A DNA stretch of 28,681 bases from Spirochaetia bacterium (GTDB taxonomy: Bacteria > Spirochaetota > Spirochaetia > Treponematales > Treponemataceae): assembly GCA_900770075.1 (NCBI GenBank), contig CAAGIZ010000002.1:1-28681 (forward strand), written 5' to 3'. The notes under the pieces are model-generated. The model had not been told where the DNA came from and did no database searches. It saw nothing but the letters and a program-made list of their open reading frames with translations. The position numbers were made by a program, and so were the translations under genes. Positions 1 through 7,241 of this stretch are shown here, piece by piece. Within the stretch, counting starts at the first letter, position 1; every line of letters starts with the position of its first letter.

Positions 1-400
1 CAATCAAATTAGAAAGCCTCACGGCAGGGTTGTCAGATATTTTTTCAATTCCAAACAAACGCTCATTTTCTGTCAGAATGGCATCAATGATAGATAAAAG
101 CTTGTCCTTAGTTTCATAAGAACCGCGTCCAAAACTGATTTTCAAAACAGGATATTGGGTCCATTCTTTTTCAAGTTTTTCAAGTGCAAGCCCTTTGAAC
201 AAATCTTTTTTGCCAAGAAAATACGCTTCCATTGTAGAAAGCAAAAGACTCTTTCCAAAACGGCGCGGACGGCTTAAAAAATAAGGCTTTCCTTCTGTTG
301 CAAGTTCGTAGATAAGTTCAGTTTTGTCCACATAAATGCAACCACGGTTGCGCAAATCTTCAAAATCCTGAATGCCGATTGGCAAAAATCTTTCGTTCAT
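1..400 (-). CDS. AAA-ATPase-like protein, 5' part only (runs off the window start)
   Basis: The gene starts at an ATG reading leftwards from 400 and stays open to base 1, so about 133 N-terminal residues are visible. The protein begins MNERFLPIGIQDFEDLRNRG, then CIYVDKTELIYEL, then YFLSRPRRFGKSLLLST. The order 'YVDKT' followed by 'RPRRFGKSLL' is the signature of the predicted AAA-ATPase family (PF09820, usually with a C-terminal DUF1703 nuclease-like domain); GKS is the Walker A end. Such proteins are common multicopy accessory genes in spirochaetes and Bacteroidetes, and their function is not settled. The C-terminal half lies outside the window, so intactness cannot be judged. Confidence 0.85.
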   Translation of the reverse strand, partial: MNERFLPIGIQDFEDLRNRGCIYVDKTELIYELATEGKPYFLSRPRRFGKSLLLSTMEAYFLGKKDLFKGLALEKLEKEWTQYPVLKISFGRGSYETKDKLLSIIDAILTENERLFGIEKISDNPAVRLSNLI

Positions 401-435
401 AACATTATTATAACATATTTTGAGTGGTTGCTCTA

Positions 436-651
436 TCAAATAAAATGGGGACAGCAGGGTCTCCGCATTATAATCTTAAGTGATGGAAAAATATGATGAG
501 AATCTCTAAAAATTGCAATTTTTGTTAAAAACTTTGTTTTTACGATGACTTTGAAAATGCCAAGCGCAAGACCGATTGCGATGGTTAAAACCGTAACGCC
601 GAAATATTCAGCAAGGCAGAAAAACGGATTTTTCATCGGAAGGAATTTCAA
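436..651 (-). pseudogene. Membrane-protein-like fragment, unrecognised
   Basis: A short leftward reading frame gives 71 residues. The first ~38 contain one convincing hydrophobic stretch (VTVLTIAIGLALGIFKVIV) and the rest looks like random sequence. I recognise no family. It sits in a zone of truncated genes and is probably the 5' remnant of a membrane protein. It could also be a meaningless open frame. Confidence 0.2.
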
Positions 652-654
652 CCA

Positions 655-765
655 AATTGCGAACTTTATTTTACACTATCCTATAATGCAATGTATCTTG
701 CAAAGACAGCCGTTGTAAAAATCGAAGTCACCGAAATAACGGGTAAAAGACATTTGAAGAAGTAG
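655..765 (+). pseudogene. C-terminal remnant of a pyridoxamine 5'-phosphate oxidase-like protein
   Basis: The frame ending in TAG at 763-765 reads ...AKTAVVKIEVTEITGKRHLKK. It aligns by eye with the C-terminus of the intact PPOX-family gene at 17366-17860 (...VGVFKIEVTELTCKAHKKG). Nothing matching the catalytic or N-terminal part is visible upstream, so this is the tail of a deleted relative. The call rests on a ~20-residue similarity. Confidence 0.5.
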
Positions 766-771
766 AAAAAA

Positions 772-903
772 ATGAACGCAGTTTTATATATTCACGGAAA
801 AGGCGGAAGTTCGTCTGAAAGCACACATTACGAAAAATTATTCCCAAACGACAAGGTAATTGGTCTTGAATATAAGACTTTTTCTCCATGGGAAACAGGC
901 GCG
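772..903 (+). pseudogene. N-terminal remnant of an alpha/beta hydrolase
   Basis: Starting six bases after the PPOX-like remnant, the frame reads MNAVLYIHGKGGSSSES, then KVIGLEYKTFSPWETG. This is the start of an alpha/beta hydrolase: a beta strand and the HGKGG oxyanion-hole segment. Similarity ends abruptly near 903. Beyond that the same frame runs antisense through the CoA-binding gene. A small hairpin (GCGCAA/TTGCGC, about 905-919) marks the break. The nucleophile elbow and catalytic triad are missing, so it cannot be functional. Confidence 0.65.
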
Positions 904-921
904 CGCAAAGGCTTGCGCATT

Positions 922-1281
922 TTACACATTCGCATACAGCCGCAAGCCTACAAGAAGGCAACCCTGTATATACGGCAAGTTTTTTTCGTTGAGATAAGAA
1001 AGCAGTTCTTCACTTTCGGCTCCCGGCTGAATTACGATGCATTTAAAAGATTTCCTGCATTTTTTTATCAGCTCCAGACCTTTTACCGGGTTAATGCACA
1101 AATCAATAATGTCTATTTCTTCCGGAACAGAATCAAAATCCGAAAGTTCCTTACCAACTGCGTGAACAGTGTAACCGTGTTCCAAAAGACCGTGCTTGAT
1201 TTTATAAGCATACTTTTCAGGATTAAGCGTATCCCCGGCCACAGCAAATACAGTCTGATTCATTATCTCTTTTAAATCCAT
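922..1281 (-). CDS. CoA-binding domain protein (YccU/CoA_binding_2-like)
   Basis: 119 residues from the ATG at 1279-1281. The start gives MDLKEIMNQTVFAVAGDTLN and follows the ArsC-like stop by one base, with GGAAG upstream, so translation is probably coupled. Residues 8-40 (VFAVAGDTLNPEKYAYKI, then GYTVHAVG) form a Rossmann nucleotide-binding strand-turn-helix typical of the small CoA-binding proteins. The later 'IDIIDLCINP' and 'CIVIQPGAESEELL' match the family's second half. The length agrees with ~120-140-residue members. The exact substrate and role of these proteins are unknown. A longer upstream start (to 1332) would overlap the ArsC-like gene and is less likely. Confidence 0.8.
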   Translation of the reverse strand: MDLKEIMNQTVFAVAGDTLNPEKYAYKIKHGLLEHGYTVHAVGKELSDFDSVPEEIDIIDLCINPVKGLELIKKCRKSFKCIVIQPGAESEELLSYLNEKNLPYIQGCLLVGLRLYANV

Positions 1282-1282
1282 A

Positions 1283-1651
1283 TTACTTCCAGCCTTCCCA
1301 AGTTTTCTGGGCAAGTCCCACAGTTGCAGCATTTTTTCCGTTCCTGCATACCGGCTGCTTCAAAAGTTTGAGCTGATTTTCAAAAAGTTTGTCAGCCTTT
1401 TCGCTGTCATCAAGGTAGGCAATACTTGCATAGTCCTTAGACTTTTTATCAGTCATCTCTTCAATTGTCTCAGCCCTGCTTCCAGTTATCCGGGAAATTG
1501 CATCCACAACGCTGTCAAACTCGCCGCGGCTCATTTCTTTTTCTTTCAAGTCCACAAACTGAACCGGAATGCGCCTCTCAGCAAACCACCTCTGGGCAGT
1601 TTTTACATCAAAATTCTTTAAAGTACCAAATATCTGAATCATATTTTTCAT
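1283..1651 (-). CDS. ArsC/Spx-family protein lacking the redox cysteine
   Basis: 122 residues with the thioredoxin-like ArsC fold: IQIFGTLKNFDVKTAQRWF (strand, active-site loop, helix), then RRIPVQFVDLKEKEMSRGEF, and near the end LKQPVCRNGKNAATVG, which matches the conserved 'K-x-P-(V/I)-x-R-x-G-x-x-x-x-G' of the family. In arsenate reductases and Spx the loop after the first strand carries a cysteine. Here that loop is GTLKNFD with no cysteine, so arsenate reduction is doubtful. It lies directly upstream of the CoA-binding gene and the two look like one transcript. Confidence 0.8.
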   Translation of the reverse strand: MKNMIQIFGTLKNFDVKTAQRWFAERRIPVQFVDLKEKEMSRGEFDSVVDAISRITGSRAETIEEMTDKKSKDYASIAYLDDSEKADKLFENQLKLLKQPVCRNGKNAATVGLAQKTWEGWK

Positions 1652-1713
1652 TATAGCATTTTGCCCTCTTCATATAAATGTCCGCCGTTAAAAAATAATG
1701 CCTGTTTTTTTTG

Positions 1714-1826
1714 AATTCGGGCGCACCCCCTTACGGGGTCGGGCTATCCGTGGTTCCATTCCTCCGCTACGCTACGGAACGCCTTCGGCGCGCCGCAGGC
1801 GCCACTACTATCCCTTGCGCGGTTTT
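1714..1826 (+). repeat. GC-rich interspersed element R1
   Basis: A GC-rich block between two AT-rich flanks. It contains TCGGGCTATCCGTGGTTCC, the hairpin CGCCTTCGGCG and a final CACTACTATCCCTTG. The same order (cgggctat-cg-ggttcc ... ggaac ... ctatccc) occurs in reverse orientation at 15157-15290, and related blocks occur in eight other places. Nothing in it is convincingly coding. Confidence 0.6.
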
Positions 1827-1897
1827 TGTCAGCTTAGTTTTTAAGACTGTCAATTGTACGGTGCCTGCCACCCCATTTACAATGCGTTTGCCTTGGA

Positions 1898-2040
1898 TTA
1901 TATTGCCTTTCCGTATTCGTAAATTAAATCACTGGCTAAATCAATACAATCATTCCAATATACACAAGTACGACTTTCATCCAATTTAAAATGTTTCCAC
2001 AAACCTTCCGTTGCAATTAAATCCTTAAAATCGGAATTTG
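1898..2040 (-). pseudogene. C-terminal remnant resembling a DUF2442 protein
   Basis: Read leftwards, one frame gives DFKDLIATEGLWKHFKLDE, then YWNDCIDLASDLIYEYG and a stop at 1898-1900. The 'WND-x-IDLA' ending is typical of DUF2442 proteins, small partners found in toxin-antitoxin-like loci. Upstream the reading shifts frame (KYGKVEGIEGRQKATQ in another frame at ~2040-2110) and no start is visible. It is a fragment, recognised on limited similarity. Confidence 0.4.
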
Positions 2041-2158
2041 ATTTTTTTCTTTTGGGTGGCTTTTTGCCTGCCTTCGATTCCTTCGACCTTGCCGTATTTT
2101 AAAAACTCTGTTACATTATGGCGTATTTTTTTTATGCCTGCTTTTTTTCTGAAATGGC

Positions 2159-2194
2159 TTGACATAAAAATTATTACCTAGTATATCTATAGGT
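2159..2194 (+). promoter_or_regulatory. metQ1 promoter with overlapping 19-bp operator
   Basis: TTGACA at 2159-2164 is followed after 17 bases by a weak -10 (TATATC, 2182-2187). The sequence ACCTAGTATATCTATAGGT at 2176-2194 covers the spacer end and the -10, ideal for repression. Its outer arms ACCTA/TAGGT are 9 bases apart. Two near-identical copies lie between the M20D gene and metQ2 (12041-12059, 12091-12109). The cognate regulator is not in the window. Confidence 0.7.
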
Positions 2195-2225
2195 AATAAA
2201 AATCAAATACTAACAGGAGTTTTAT

Positions 2226-3005
2226 ATGAAAAAAATTCTTACAGTTACAGCCGCTTTACTTGCAGCAGTTGCAGTAAACGCTCAGACAGTCCTCAAGGTT
2301 GGAGCAACACCGGAGCCCCACGCAGAAATCCTCAACCTTGTAAAAGAAGATTTAAAAGCAGCAGGTATTGACCTTCAGGTAGTTGAATTTACAGACTACG
2401 TAACACCGAACGAAGCTGTTGAATCCGGCGACATCGATGCAAACTACTTCCAGCACATTCCTTACCTCAACTCTTTCAACAAAGACAGAGGTTACCACCT
2501 TGTAAACGCAGCAGGAATTCACGTTGAACCTTTCGCCGTTTATTCAGCAAAAATCAAGTCCCTCAAAGACCTCAAAAAGAAGGCAATAGTAGCAATTCCA
2601 AACGACCCGACAAACGAAGCAAGGGCACTCCTTCTCCTTCAGGAAGCAGGACTCATCACCCTTAAAGACGGTGCCGGAATCGAAGCAACTCCGCTGGACA
2701 TAAAAAAGAACCCTCTTAAACTCAAGTTCAAGGAAATCGAAGCCGCATCCCTCCCACGGGTACTCAAAGACGTAGATGCAGCCGTAATCAACGGAAACTA
2801 TGCCCTCCCTGCAGGACTTTCTGCTAAAAAAGACGGTCTGTTTGTTGAAGGTTCCTCTTCACCTTACGTAAATATCATTGCCGTAAAAGCCGGCAACGAA
2901 AACAAGCCGGAAATCAAAGCCCTCATCAAGGCAGTAGAAAGCGAAAAAGTAAAAGAATACGTAAACAAAAAATACCCTAACGGCGAAGTCGTAACAGTAT
3001 TCTAG
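2226..3005 (+). CDS. MetQ/NlpA-type substrate-binding protein (orphan)
   Basis: 259 residues, with ACAGGAG before the ATG. Residues 1-20 are a Sec signal peptide (MKKILTVTAALLAAVAVNAQ) with a likely cut after VNA. There is no lipobox cysteine, unlike the second MetQ here, so the protein should be soluble in the periplasm. KVGATPEPHAEIL, DYVTPNEAVESGDIDANYFQH and VAIPNDPTNEARAL are hallmark segments of the methionine-binding family (NlpA lipoprotein family, PF03180). No permease or ATPase gene adjoins it, so it may feed the MetNI pair at 13363-15159. The shared operator supports co-regulation with that pair. The ligand could be methionine, a related sulfur amino acid, or another amino-acid derivative. 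Confidence 0.9.
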   Translation: MKKILTVTAALLAAVAVNAQTVLKVGATPEPHAEILNLVKEDLKAAGIDLQVVEFTDYVTPNEAVESGDIDANYFQHIPYLNSFNKDRGYHLVNAAGIHVEPFAVYSAKIKSLKDLKKKAIVAIPNDPTNEARALLLLQEAGLITLKDGAGIEATPLDIKKNPLKLKFKEIEAASLPRVLKDVDAAVINGNYALPAGLSAKKDGLFVEGSSSPYVNIIAVKAGNENKPEIKALIKAVESEKVKEYVNKKYPNGEVVTVF

Positions 3006-3109
3006 GGAAACACTGAATGTAGCTAATTGTCCGTAAGTCATAGACTTACGGCAATTTGACGAGAAGTGCTGATTAATCGCTTCAAAGTGTTAATCAGCAC
3101 TTCCCTAGG
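3003..3109. repeat. Small element with imperfect terminal inverted repeats
   Basis: The block begins CTAGGGAAACACTGA and ends TCAGCACTTCCCTAG, which is the reverse complement of CTAGGGAAGTGCTGA. The ends are therefore inverted repeats about 107 bp apart. Inside are two perfect stems: CCGTAAGTC/GACTTACGG (3031-3051) and AAGTGCTGATTAA/TTAATCAGCACTT (3064-3102). Copies of its end motifs lie at 19570-19585 (AGGGAAACACTGATTAA) and 20648-20660 (AATCAGCACTTCC). It directly follows the metQ1 stop. Confidence 0.5.
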
Positions 3110-3184
3110 AGTCAGACTCCTGGACTGCCAGTTTGACTTTTACAATTACAGCCATTGGGTTAAAAATCCAAAGCCATAAACCTC

Positions 3185-3219
3185 AGACGCCCCGGTCAAA
3201 ACTGGAGCGTCTTTTTTTT
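3185..3219 (+). terminator. Rho-independent terminator after metQ1
   Basis: The stem AGACGC (3185-3190) pairs with GCGTCT (3207-3212), with further pairing of CCGGT with ACTGG inside, and is followed by a run of eight T. It lies between the convergent metQ1 and the minus-strand M20 gene. Confidence 0.75.
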
Positions 3220-3227
3220 ATGCTTTA

Positions 3228-3399
3228 TTTGGGGGAACCGCCCAAGGGCGGCCGGGCTTTTCCTTGCGTTAGCGCTGCGAAAGGCGAAGGAAGCGGCTGG
3301 AGCGTAAGCGGAACCTGTAGCATAGCGACCGTAAGTGGCGTGGACAATGTGTGGAACGCATTGTCCATGCCACTTAAAGGGAACGCCCTCAAAAACAAA
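3228..3399. repeat. GC-rich interspersed element R2
   Basis: Contains the hairpin CCGCCC/GGGCGG, the family phrase GGCCGGGCTTTTCC, and a long hairpin whose arms are AAGTGGC-g-TGGACAATG (3333-3349) and CATTGTCCA-t-GCCACTT (3359-3375). It separates metQ1 from the 3' end of the M20 gene and has no convincing coding content. Confidence 0.6.
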
Positions 3400-3401
3400 A
3401 A

Positions 3402-4643
3402 CTACTGCCGGTCTATTTTTAAAATCGTGTTTAAAAGCACGTTTGCGCCCTTGCAGCACCATTCAACCGGAGAAAATTCAAGTTCGCAGTGACTGTGGCC
3501 TCCCTTGCTCGGCACAAAAATCATCGTTGTGGGAACTATTTCGCTCAAATACTGGGCATCGTGACCTGCACCGGAATACATTCTGTGGCTCTTGTACCCC
3601 AGTTTTTCTGCCGACTCTTCCACAATCTTAACCCAAGGTTTATAAAACTGTATGGTGTTTCGTGACCAGGCTTCTTCGCTTTTCATCTTGCAGCCTGCCC
3701 ATTCTGACGGCATTTCTTCTATTATATTCCTGCATTTTTGGATTACTTCCATATCCTGATGGCGCACATCCAAGGTAAATTTTACCTCGTCTGGAATTAT
3801 GGTGTGAATGTTCGGGTGACAGCTGATTTTTCCGGTGGTGTAAACCAGAGAACTGTCTTTAAGGGCATCGAATTTTTCGTGGAGGTACAAAAGTGCCTGG
3901 CTTGCGGCAAAAAGAGCGTCCTTGCGGTATGGCATCGGAAAAGTTCCTGCATGGTCTGCCTGGCCGTAAAAGGTGAACTCATAATTTATCATTCCCACAA
4001 CGCCTTCGACAATTCCGACATCGTACCCGCCTTCTTCCAGCACAGGTCCCTGCTCGATGTGCAGTTCCACCAGAGCCTCTGTTTTTGAAGGGTCAATCCT
4101 GTTTTTTTCGTCCCCAGCAAAACCGCTTTCTGCCAGTGCCTGCCCGAAAGTCTTTCCTGAACCGTCCTTTGCAACGGAAGCAAACATCTCTTCTTTTTTG
4201 AACTTGTTGCAGATTATGCCGGAACACATCATTGCCGGCTCGTAAAGTGCACCTTCTTCGTTGGTCCACACCACCAGCTGCACCGGATGTTTATGTTCAA
4301 TTTTTTGAGTCACCATTGTTTCAATCACTTCCATTGCCGTAAGAACGCCCAAAATTCCGTCATAGTTTCCGCCCTGCCGTACAGAGTCGCAGTGGCTTCC
4401 GCTCATTATGACCTTTGCGTCCGGGTCGCTTCCTGGAAGGGTACAGTAGATGTTGCCTAAATCGTCCGTCTTAAAATCCAGCCCCAGTTTTGTCATCCGC
4501 TGCTTTATTTCGTTCCGTGCCTGAATCGCTGCCGGAGAAAGAGAAAACCGCGTTATTCCGCCGTTTCCGGTGTCCCCGAATTTTGCAAAAGTTCCGATTT
4601 TTTCCTGCATACGGTTTAAGTCACATTCATAGATTTTTTCCAT
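3402..4643 (-). CDS. M20-family allantoate / N-carbamoyl-amino-acid amidohydrolase
   Basis: 413 residues, ATG at 4641-4643 preceded by GAGGTG. The M20C layout is clear: GSHCDSV (metal ligand His84, catalytic Asp86), GGNYDGILG (bridging Asp95), TNEEG (Glu129/130), ELHIEQGP (His195), and a C-terminal GGHSHCELE. 'ELHIEQG' and the 'GGxxDGxLG' form distinguish the allantoate amidohydrolase / N-carbamoyl-L-amino-acid hydrolase / ureidoglycolase group from peptidases. These cytoplasmic enzymes release ammonia and CO2 from ureido or carbamoyl compounds. It is last in a minus-strand series after the urea/amide transporter, with 51 bases to the cytidylate-kinase-like gene. The exact substrate cannot be decided from sequence alone. 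Confidence 0.88.
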   Translation of the reverse strand: MEKIYECDLNRMQEKIGTFAKFGDTGNGGITRFSLSPAAIQARNEIKQRMTKLGLDFKTDDLGNIYCTLPGSDPDAKVIMSGSHCDSVRQGGNYDGILGVLTAMEVIETMVTQKIEHKHPVQLVVWTNEEGALYEPAMMCSGIICNKFKKEEMFASVAKDGSGKTFGQALAESGFAGDEKNRIDPSKTEALVELHIEQGPVLEEGGYDVGIVEGVVGMINYEFTFYGQADHAGTFPMPYRKDALFAASQALLYLHEKFDALKDSSLVYTTGKISCHPNIHTIIPDEVKFTLDVRHQDMEVIQKCRNIIEEMPSEWAGCKMKSEEAWSRNTIQFYKPWVKIVEESAEKLGYKSHRMYSGAGHDAQYLSEIVPTTMIFVPSKGGHSHCELEFSPVEWCCKGANVLLNTILKIDRQ

Positions 4644-4694
4644 AGTACCACCTCACTCGCATTTTTTGATTTTCCGTTTTCTCGTTTTACAGTT

Positions 4695-5354
4695 TTAAAG
4701 TTTTCCGGCAAAAGCGTCCTCAAAATCTTTCCCGAATTTCTGCTTCATATACCCGATTATCACGTCAGCACATTTTTCCCTGCCGACACGGGCACTGTTC
4801 AAGGTCAGGTCGTAATTGACCGGATTTGTCCAGTAGTTACCGCCGGTGTAAAACCTGTAATAATCCGAACGGTATTTGTCGGTGGTTTCTATCATTTTTG
4901 CAGCTTCTTTCTCGCTCACGCCAACTTTCTGCATTATAGAATCCAGACATTCCCGCCTTGGAGCTTCGATATAAAAACTTCCCACGTTGTCAAAATCTTT
5001 AAGAATATAATCTGCACACTTTCCGATGATTACGCAGGAAACATTTTTTGCCAGCTGCTTTATGATTTCTGCCTGTATGCAAAAAAGGTTGATGTCGCTT
5101 TCAAAATGCCTGCTTGTCGGAGAAATATTTTTCGGAAAACTGAACTTTGCAAGGGCATTTACCACAACGCTTCCCCGCAGTTTTTCGTCCACCTTTAAAA
5201 ACATCTCCTCGCTTAAACCGGAATAGTCCGAAGCCATTTCAAGAATCTGTTTTTCGTAGACAGGAATTCCCAGTTTTTCGCCAATCTGGGTTGCAGCCTG
5301 TTTTCCGCCGGAACCAAAACCCCGTGCAATAGTAATCACAAAATTTTTTGACAT
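4695..5354 (-). CDS. Cytidylate kinase-like family protein
   Basis: 219 residues, GGGAG before the ATG. The N-terminus FVITIARGFGSGGKQAA is the P-loop-like start of the cytidylate-kinase-2 family (PF13189), where the motif is 'I-x-R-x-x-G-S-G-G' rather than classical Walker A. Later segments (VIIGKCADYIL, FYIEAP, DKYRSDYYRFYTGG, YDLTLNS) match the NMP-kinase-like core. Members are widespread in Firmicutes and spirochaetes; phosphorylation of CMP is presumed and not proven for most. It lies between the R3 repeat and the M20 gene, so its link to amide metabolism may be only positional. Confidence 0.85.
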   Translation of the reverse strand: MSKNFVITIARGFGSGGKQAATQIGEKLGIPVYEKQILEMASDYSGLSEEMFLKVDEKLRGSVVVNALAKFSFPKNISPTSRHFESDINLFCIQAEIIKQLAKNVSCVIIGKCADYILKDFDNVGSFYIEAPRRECLDSIMQKVGVSEKEAAKMIETTDKYRSDYYRFYTGGNYWTNPVNYDLTLNSARVGREKCADVIIGYMKQKFGKDFEDAFAGKL

Positions 5355-5393
5355 TTTATTCTCCCGTTTTCATAGACTTAAAATTTTTTTTTG

Positions 5394-5656
5394 GCGTCTT
5401 TTTTTGGCAGGCGGTATCCTTCGCAAGCTCAGGAACCCGCCAGCCAAAAAACCGGGCTTTTCAGGGTTCCGCGCCTTCGCGCTCCATTGCTGCGCAACGG
5501 CAAGCCGCCCTTCCAATCCCTAGCCGAAGGCTAGGGTGTTCGCTTTAGCGAACAATATAATAATCTAGTTTGACTGCGACAGCACGCAAACTAGCAGCGG
5601 GTGGCACAAAGTGCATCCCCGTCAATCCCTAGCCGAAGACTAGGGCGTTCGCGAAA
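5394..5656 (+). repeat. GC-rich interspersed element R3 (compound)
   Basis: Starts with a hairpin whose base is TTTTTTTGGC...GCCAAAAAA, then ACCGGGCTTTTCAGGGTTCC and GCGCCTTCGCGCTCCATT, the conserved core of the family. The unit CAATCCCTAGCCGAAG-CTAGGG-GTTCGC then occurs twice (5514-5542 and 5623-5652), about 109 bp apart. It separates urtE from the cytidylate-kinase-like gene; that gap holds no other gene. Confidence 0.7.
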
Positions 5657-5662
5657 TTGCGC

Positions 5663-6361
5663 TTAAACCGAAATATACTCTGCAGAAACCTCGTCCGTAA
5701 GTTCCCCGATTGAGCCTTCTTTTACGCTTTTACCTTTCTGAATTATCATAAACCGGTCACCGATTTTCCGGGCAAAATGCAAATTCTGCTCTACGATTAT
5801 CAGCGGAATGTTTTTTGCCTTCTGGTACCGCTTCAGGATATCCGCAATTCCCATAACGATATTCGGCTGAATGCCTTCCGTCGGCTCGTCCAGTATGAGG
5901 ATTTTCGGGTCGCTCATAAGAGCACGGGCAATAGCAAGCTGCTGCTGCTGTCCCCCGGAAAGAACCCCGCCCTTCCTTCGCAAATGAGGCAGCAAATCCG
6001 GAAAAAATTCCAAAATTTCCTTCAGTTTTGCCTCAAACTGCACCTTTTTGTGAGCAACGGCTCCAAGCTGCAGGTTTTCCCGCACAGTCAGCATGGGAAT
6101 TATCTCCCTTCCCTGGGGAACATAGGCAATTCCCCGCTGAGAACGCTCGTAAGCCCGGCTTTTTGTAATGTCCGTTCCGTCAAAACAAACAGAACCTTCA
6201 TCCACCGGCAAAAGCCCGATTATGCTTTTCATAAAAGTAGTTTTACCAACTCCGTTTCTTCCAAGCACCAGAAAAGTTTCAGAACCTTCTATCTTCAACG
6301 AAATTCCGTTTACAACACGGCTTTTTCCGTAACTTACACAGGCATTTTTTACTTCCAGCAT
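5663..6361 (-). CDS. urtE: Urea/amide ABC transporter ATP-binding protein UrtE
   Basis: 232 residues. The start is the ATG at 6359-6361 (MLEVKNACVSYG), placed six bases after GGAGGT; a TTG further upstream overlaps that ribosome site. Walker A GRNGVGKTT, YVPQGREIIPMLTVRENL, signature LSGGQQQQLAIARAL and Walker B ILILDEPTEGIQPNI are all present. 'GRNGVGKTTFMKSIIGLLP' and 'DEPTEGIQP' point to the UrtE branch of the HAAT/LivF-type ATPases. It is the last gene of urtABCDE and energises import with UrtD. A branched-chain or short-chain-amide transporter reading remains possible, since no urease is seen. Confidence 0.88.
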   Translation of the reverse strand: MLEVKNACVSYGKSRVVNGISLKIEGSETFLVLGRNGVGKTTFMKSIIGLLPVDEGSVCFDGTDITKSRAYERSQRGIAYVPQGREIIPMLTVRENLQLGAVAHKKVQFEAKLKEILEFFPDLLPHLRRKGGVLSGGQQQQLAIARALMSDPKILILDEPTEGIQPNIVMGIADILKRYQKAKNIPLIIVEQNLHFARKIGDRFMIIQKGKSVKEGSIGELTDEVSAEYISV

Positions 6362-6409
6362 TTTTACCTCCAAAACTCCAGGACACCTCTAAAAACCTTT
6401 TCAGATTTT

Positions 6410-7240
6410 TCAGACTTCGTTTCTGGCCTTTTCCAAAAGTTCCGCCTTCATTCCTTCAAGGATTTTTTCTTCAGGGGTAAGCTCCTTGTTTTCAAGAACA
6501 TCATCGTTTTTCAGGTAAACCCTAACAACTTCAGGATTGTTCGTAATCTCTTCGTAGGAGCCTTCCGCAAGAATTTCACCATGATTCAGAACCGTAACAC
6601 GCCGGGCAATCTGCTTTACAAAATCGATGTCGTGTTCAATTACCAGAATCGTCTTGCCCTTCATTACATTCAGAATCATCTCCCCGGTCTTAAAGGTTTC
6701 GTCCGCCGTCATCCCAGAAGTAGGTTCGTCCAAAAGAATAATTTTAGGATCCTGAGCCAGAACCATCCCCATCTCCAGCCACTGCCTCTGCCCGTGGGAA
6801 AGAGAAGAACTTATCATGTCCCGGTATTCGTACAGGTTAATCTGCTTCAAAATTCCGTCAATTTTTTCGACAATCTGCTTCGTCCGCCGGTAAGTAAAAG
6901 TCTTTATCAGGGAAGAATACCCCCTCAGGGCAACTTCGATGTTTTCAAAAACCGTCATATTGGCAAAGATATTGGGTCCCTGAAATTTCCGCCCGATTTT
7001 ATGCACCGAAGCAATTTTATAAGGCGCTTCTCCGGTAATTTCCTTACCGTCAAGAAAAATCTGCCCTTCAGTCGGGCGGGTCTTTCCTGTAATCATATCC
7101 ATAATGGTAGTCTTTCCAGCACCGTTAGGCCCGATTAAAACCCGCAGTTCCCCTTCTTCGATTTTCAAATTCACCTTATTAACAGCCCGGAACCCGGAAA
7201 AAACAACAGATACATCCCTTAATTCAAGATATGGAGTCAT
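6410..7240 (-). CDS. urtD: Urea/amide ABC transporter ATP-binding protein UrtD
   Basis: 276 residues from the ATG at 7238-7240, one base after the urtC stop. GGAGG lies 9 bases upstream of the ATG and directly against a TTG, so the ATG is preferred. Motifs: Walker A GPNGAGKTT, GRKFQGPNIFANMTVFEN, signature SLSHGQRQWLEMGMVLAQDP and Walker B IILLDEPTSGMT. The signature SHGQ-x-QWLE, replacing LSGGQ, is characteristic of UrtD. The C-terminus carries an unusual charged extension after VYLKNDDV (about 25 residues rich in Glu and Lys). Confidence 0.9.
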   Translation of the reverse strand: MTPYLELRDVSVVFSGFRAVNKVNLKIEEGELRVLIGPNGAGKTTIMDMITGKTRPTEGQIFLDGKEITGEAPYKIASVHKIGRKFQGPNIFANMTVFENIEVALRGYSSLIKTFTYRRTKQIVEKIDGILKQINLYEYRDMISSSLSHGQRQWLEMGMVLAQDPKIILLDEPTSGMTADETFKTGEMILNVMKGKTILVIEHDIDFVKQIARRVTVLNHGEILAEGSYEEITNNPEVVRVYLKNDDVLENKELTPEEKILEGMKAELLEKARNEV

Positions 7241-7241
7241 C

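Noticed and set aside
2106..2114. CTCTGTTAC iteron-like site far from repA (also CTGTTAC near 22150)
   Set aside because: An eight- to nine-base match is expected about once by chance in a window this size. The one at 22150 lacks the TTAAA part; the one at 2106 lies in a decayed gene. Kept only as a curiosity.
2110..2225. SAM or other methionine riboswitch upstream of metQ1 or metQ2
   Set aside because: The leaders show only the operator (and R5 before metQ2); no S-box, SAM-II or T-box core sequences are visible.
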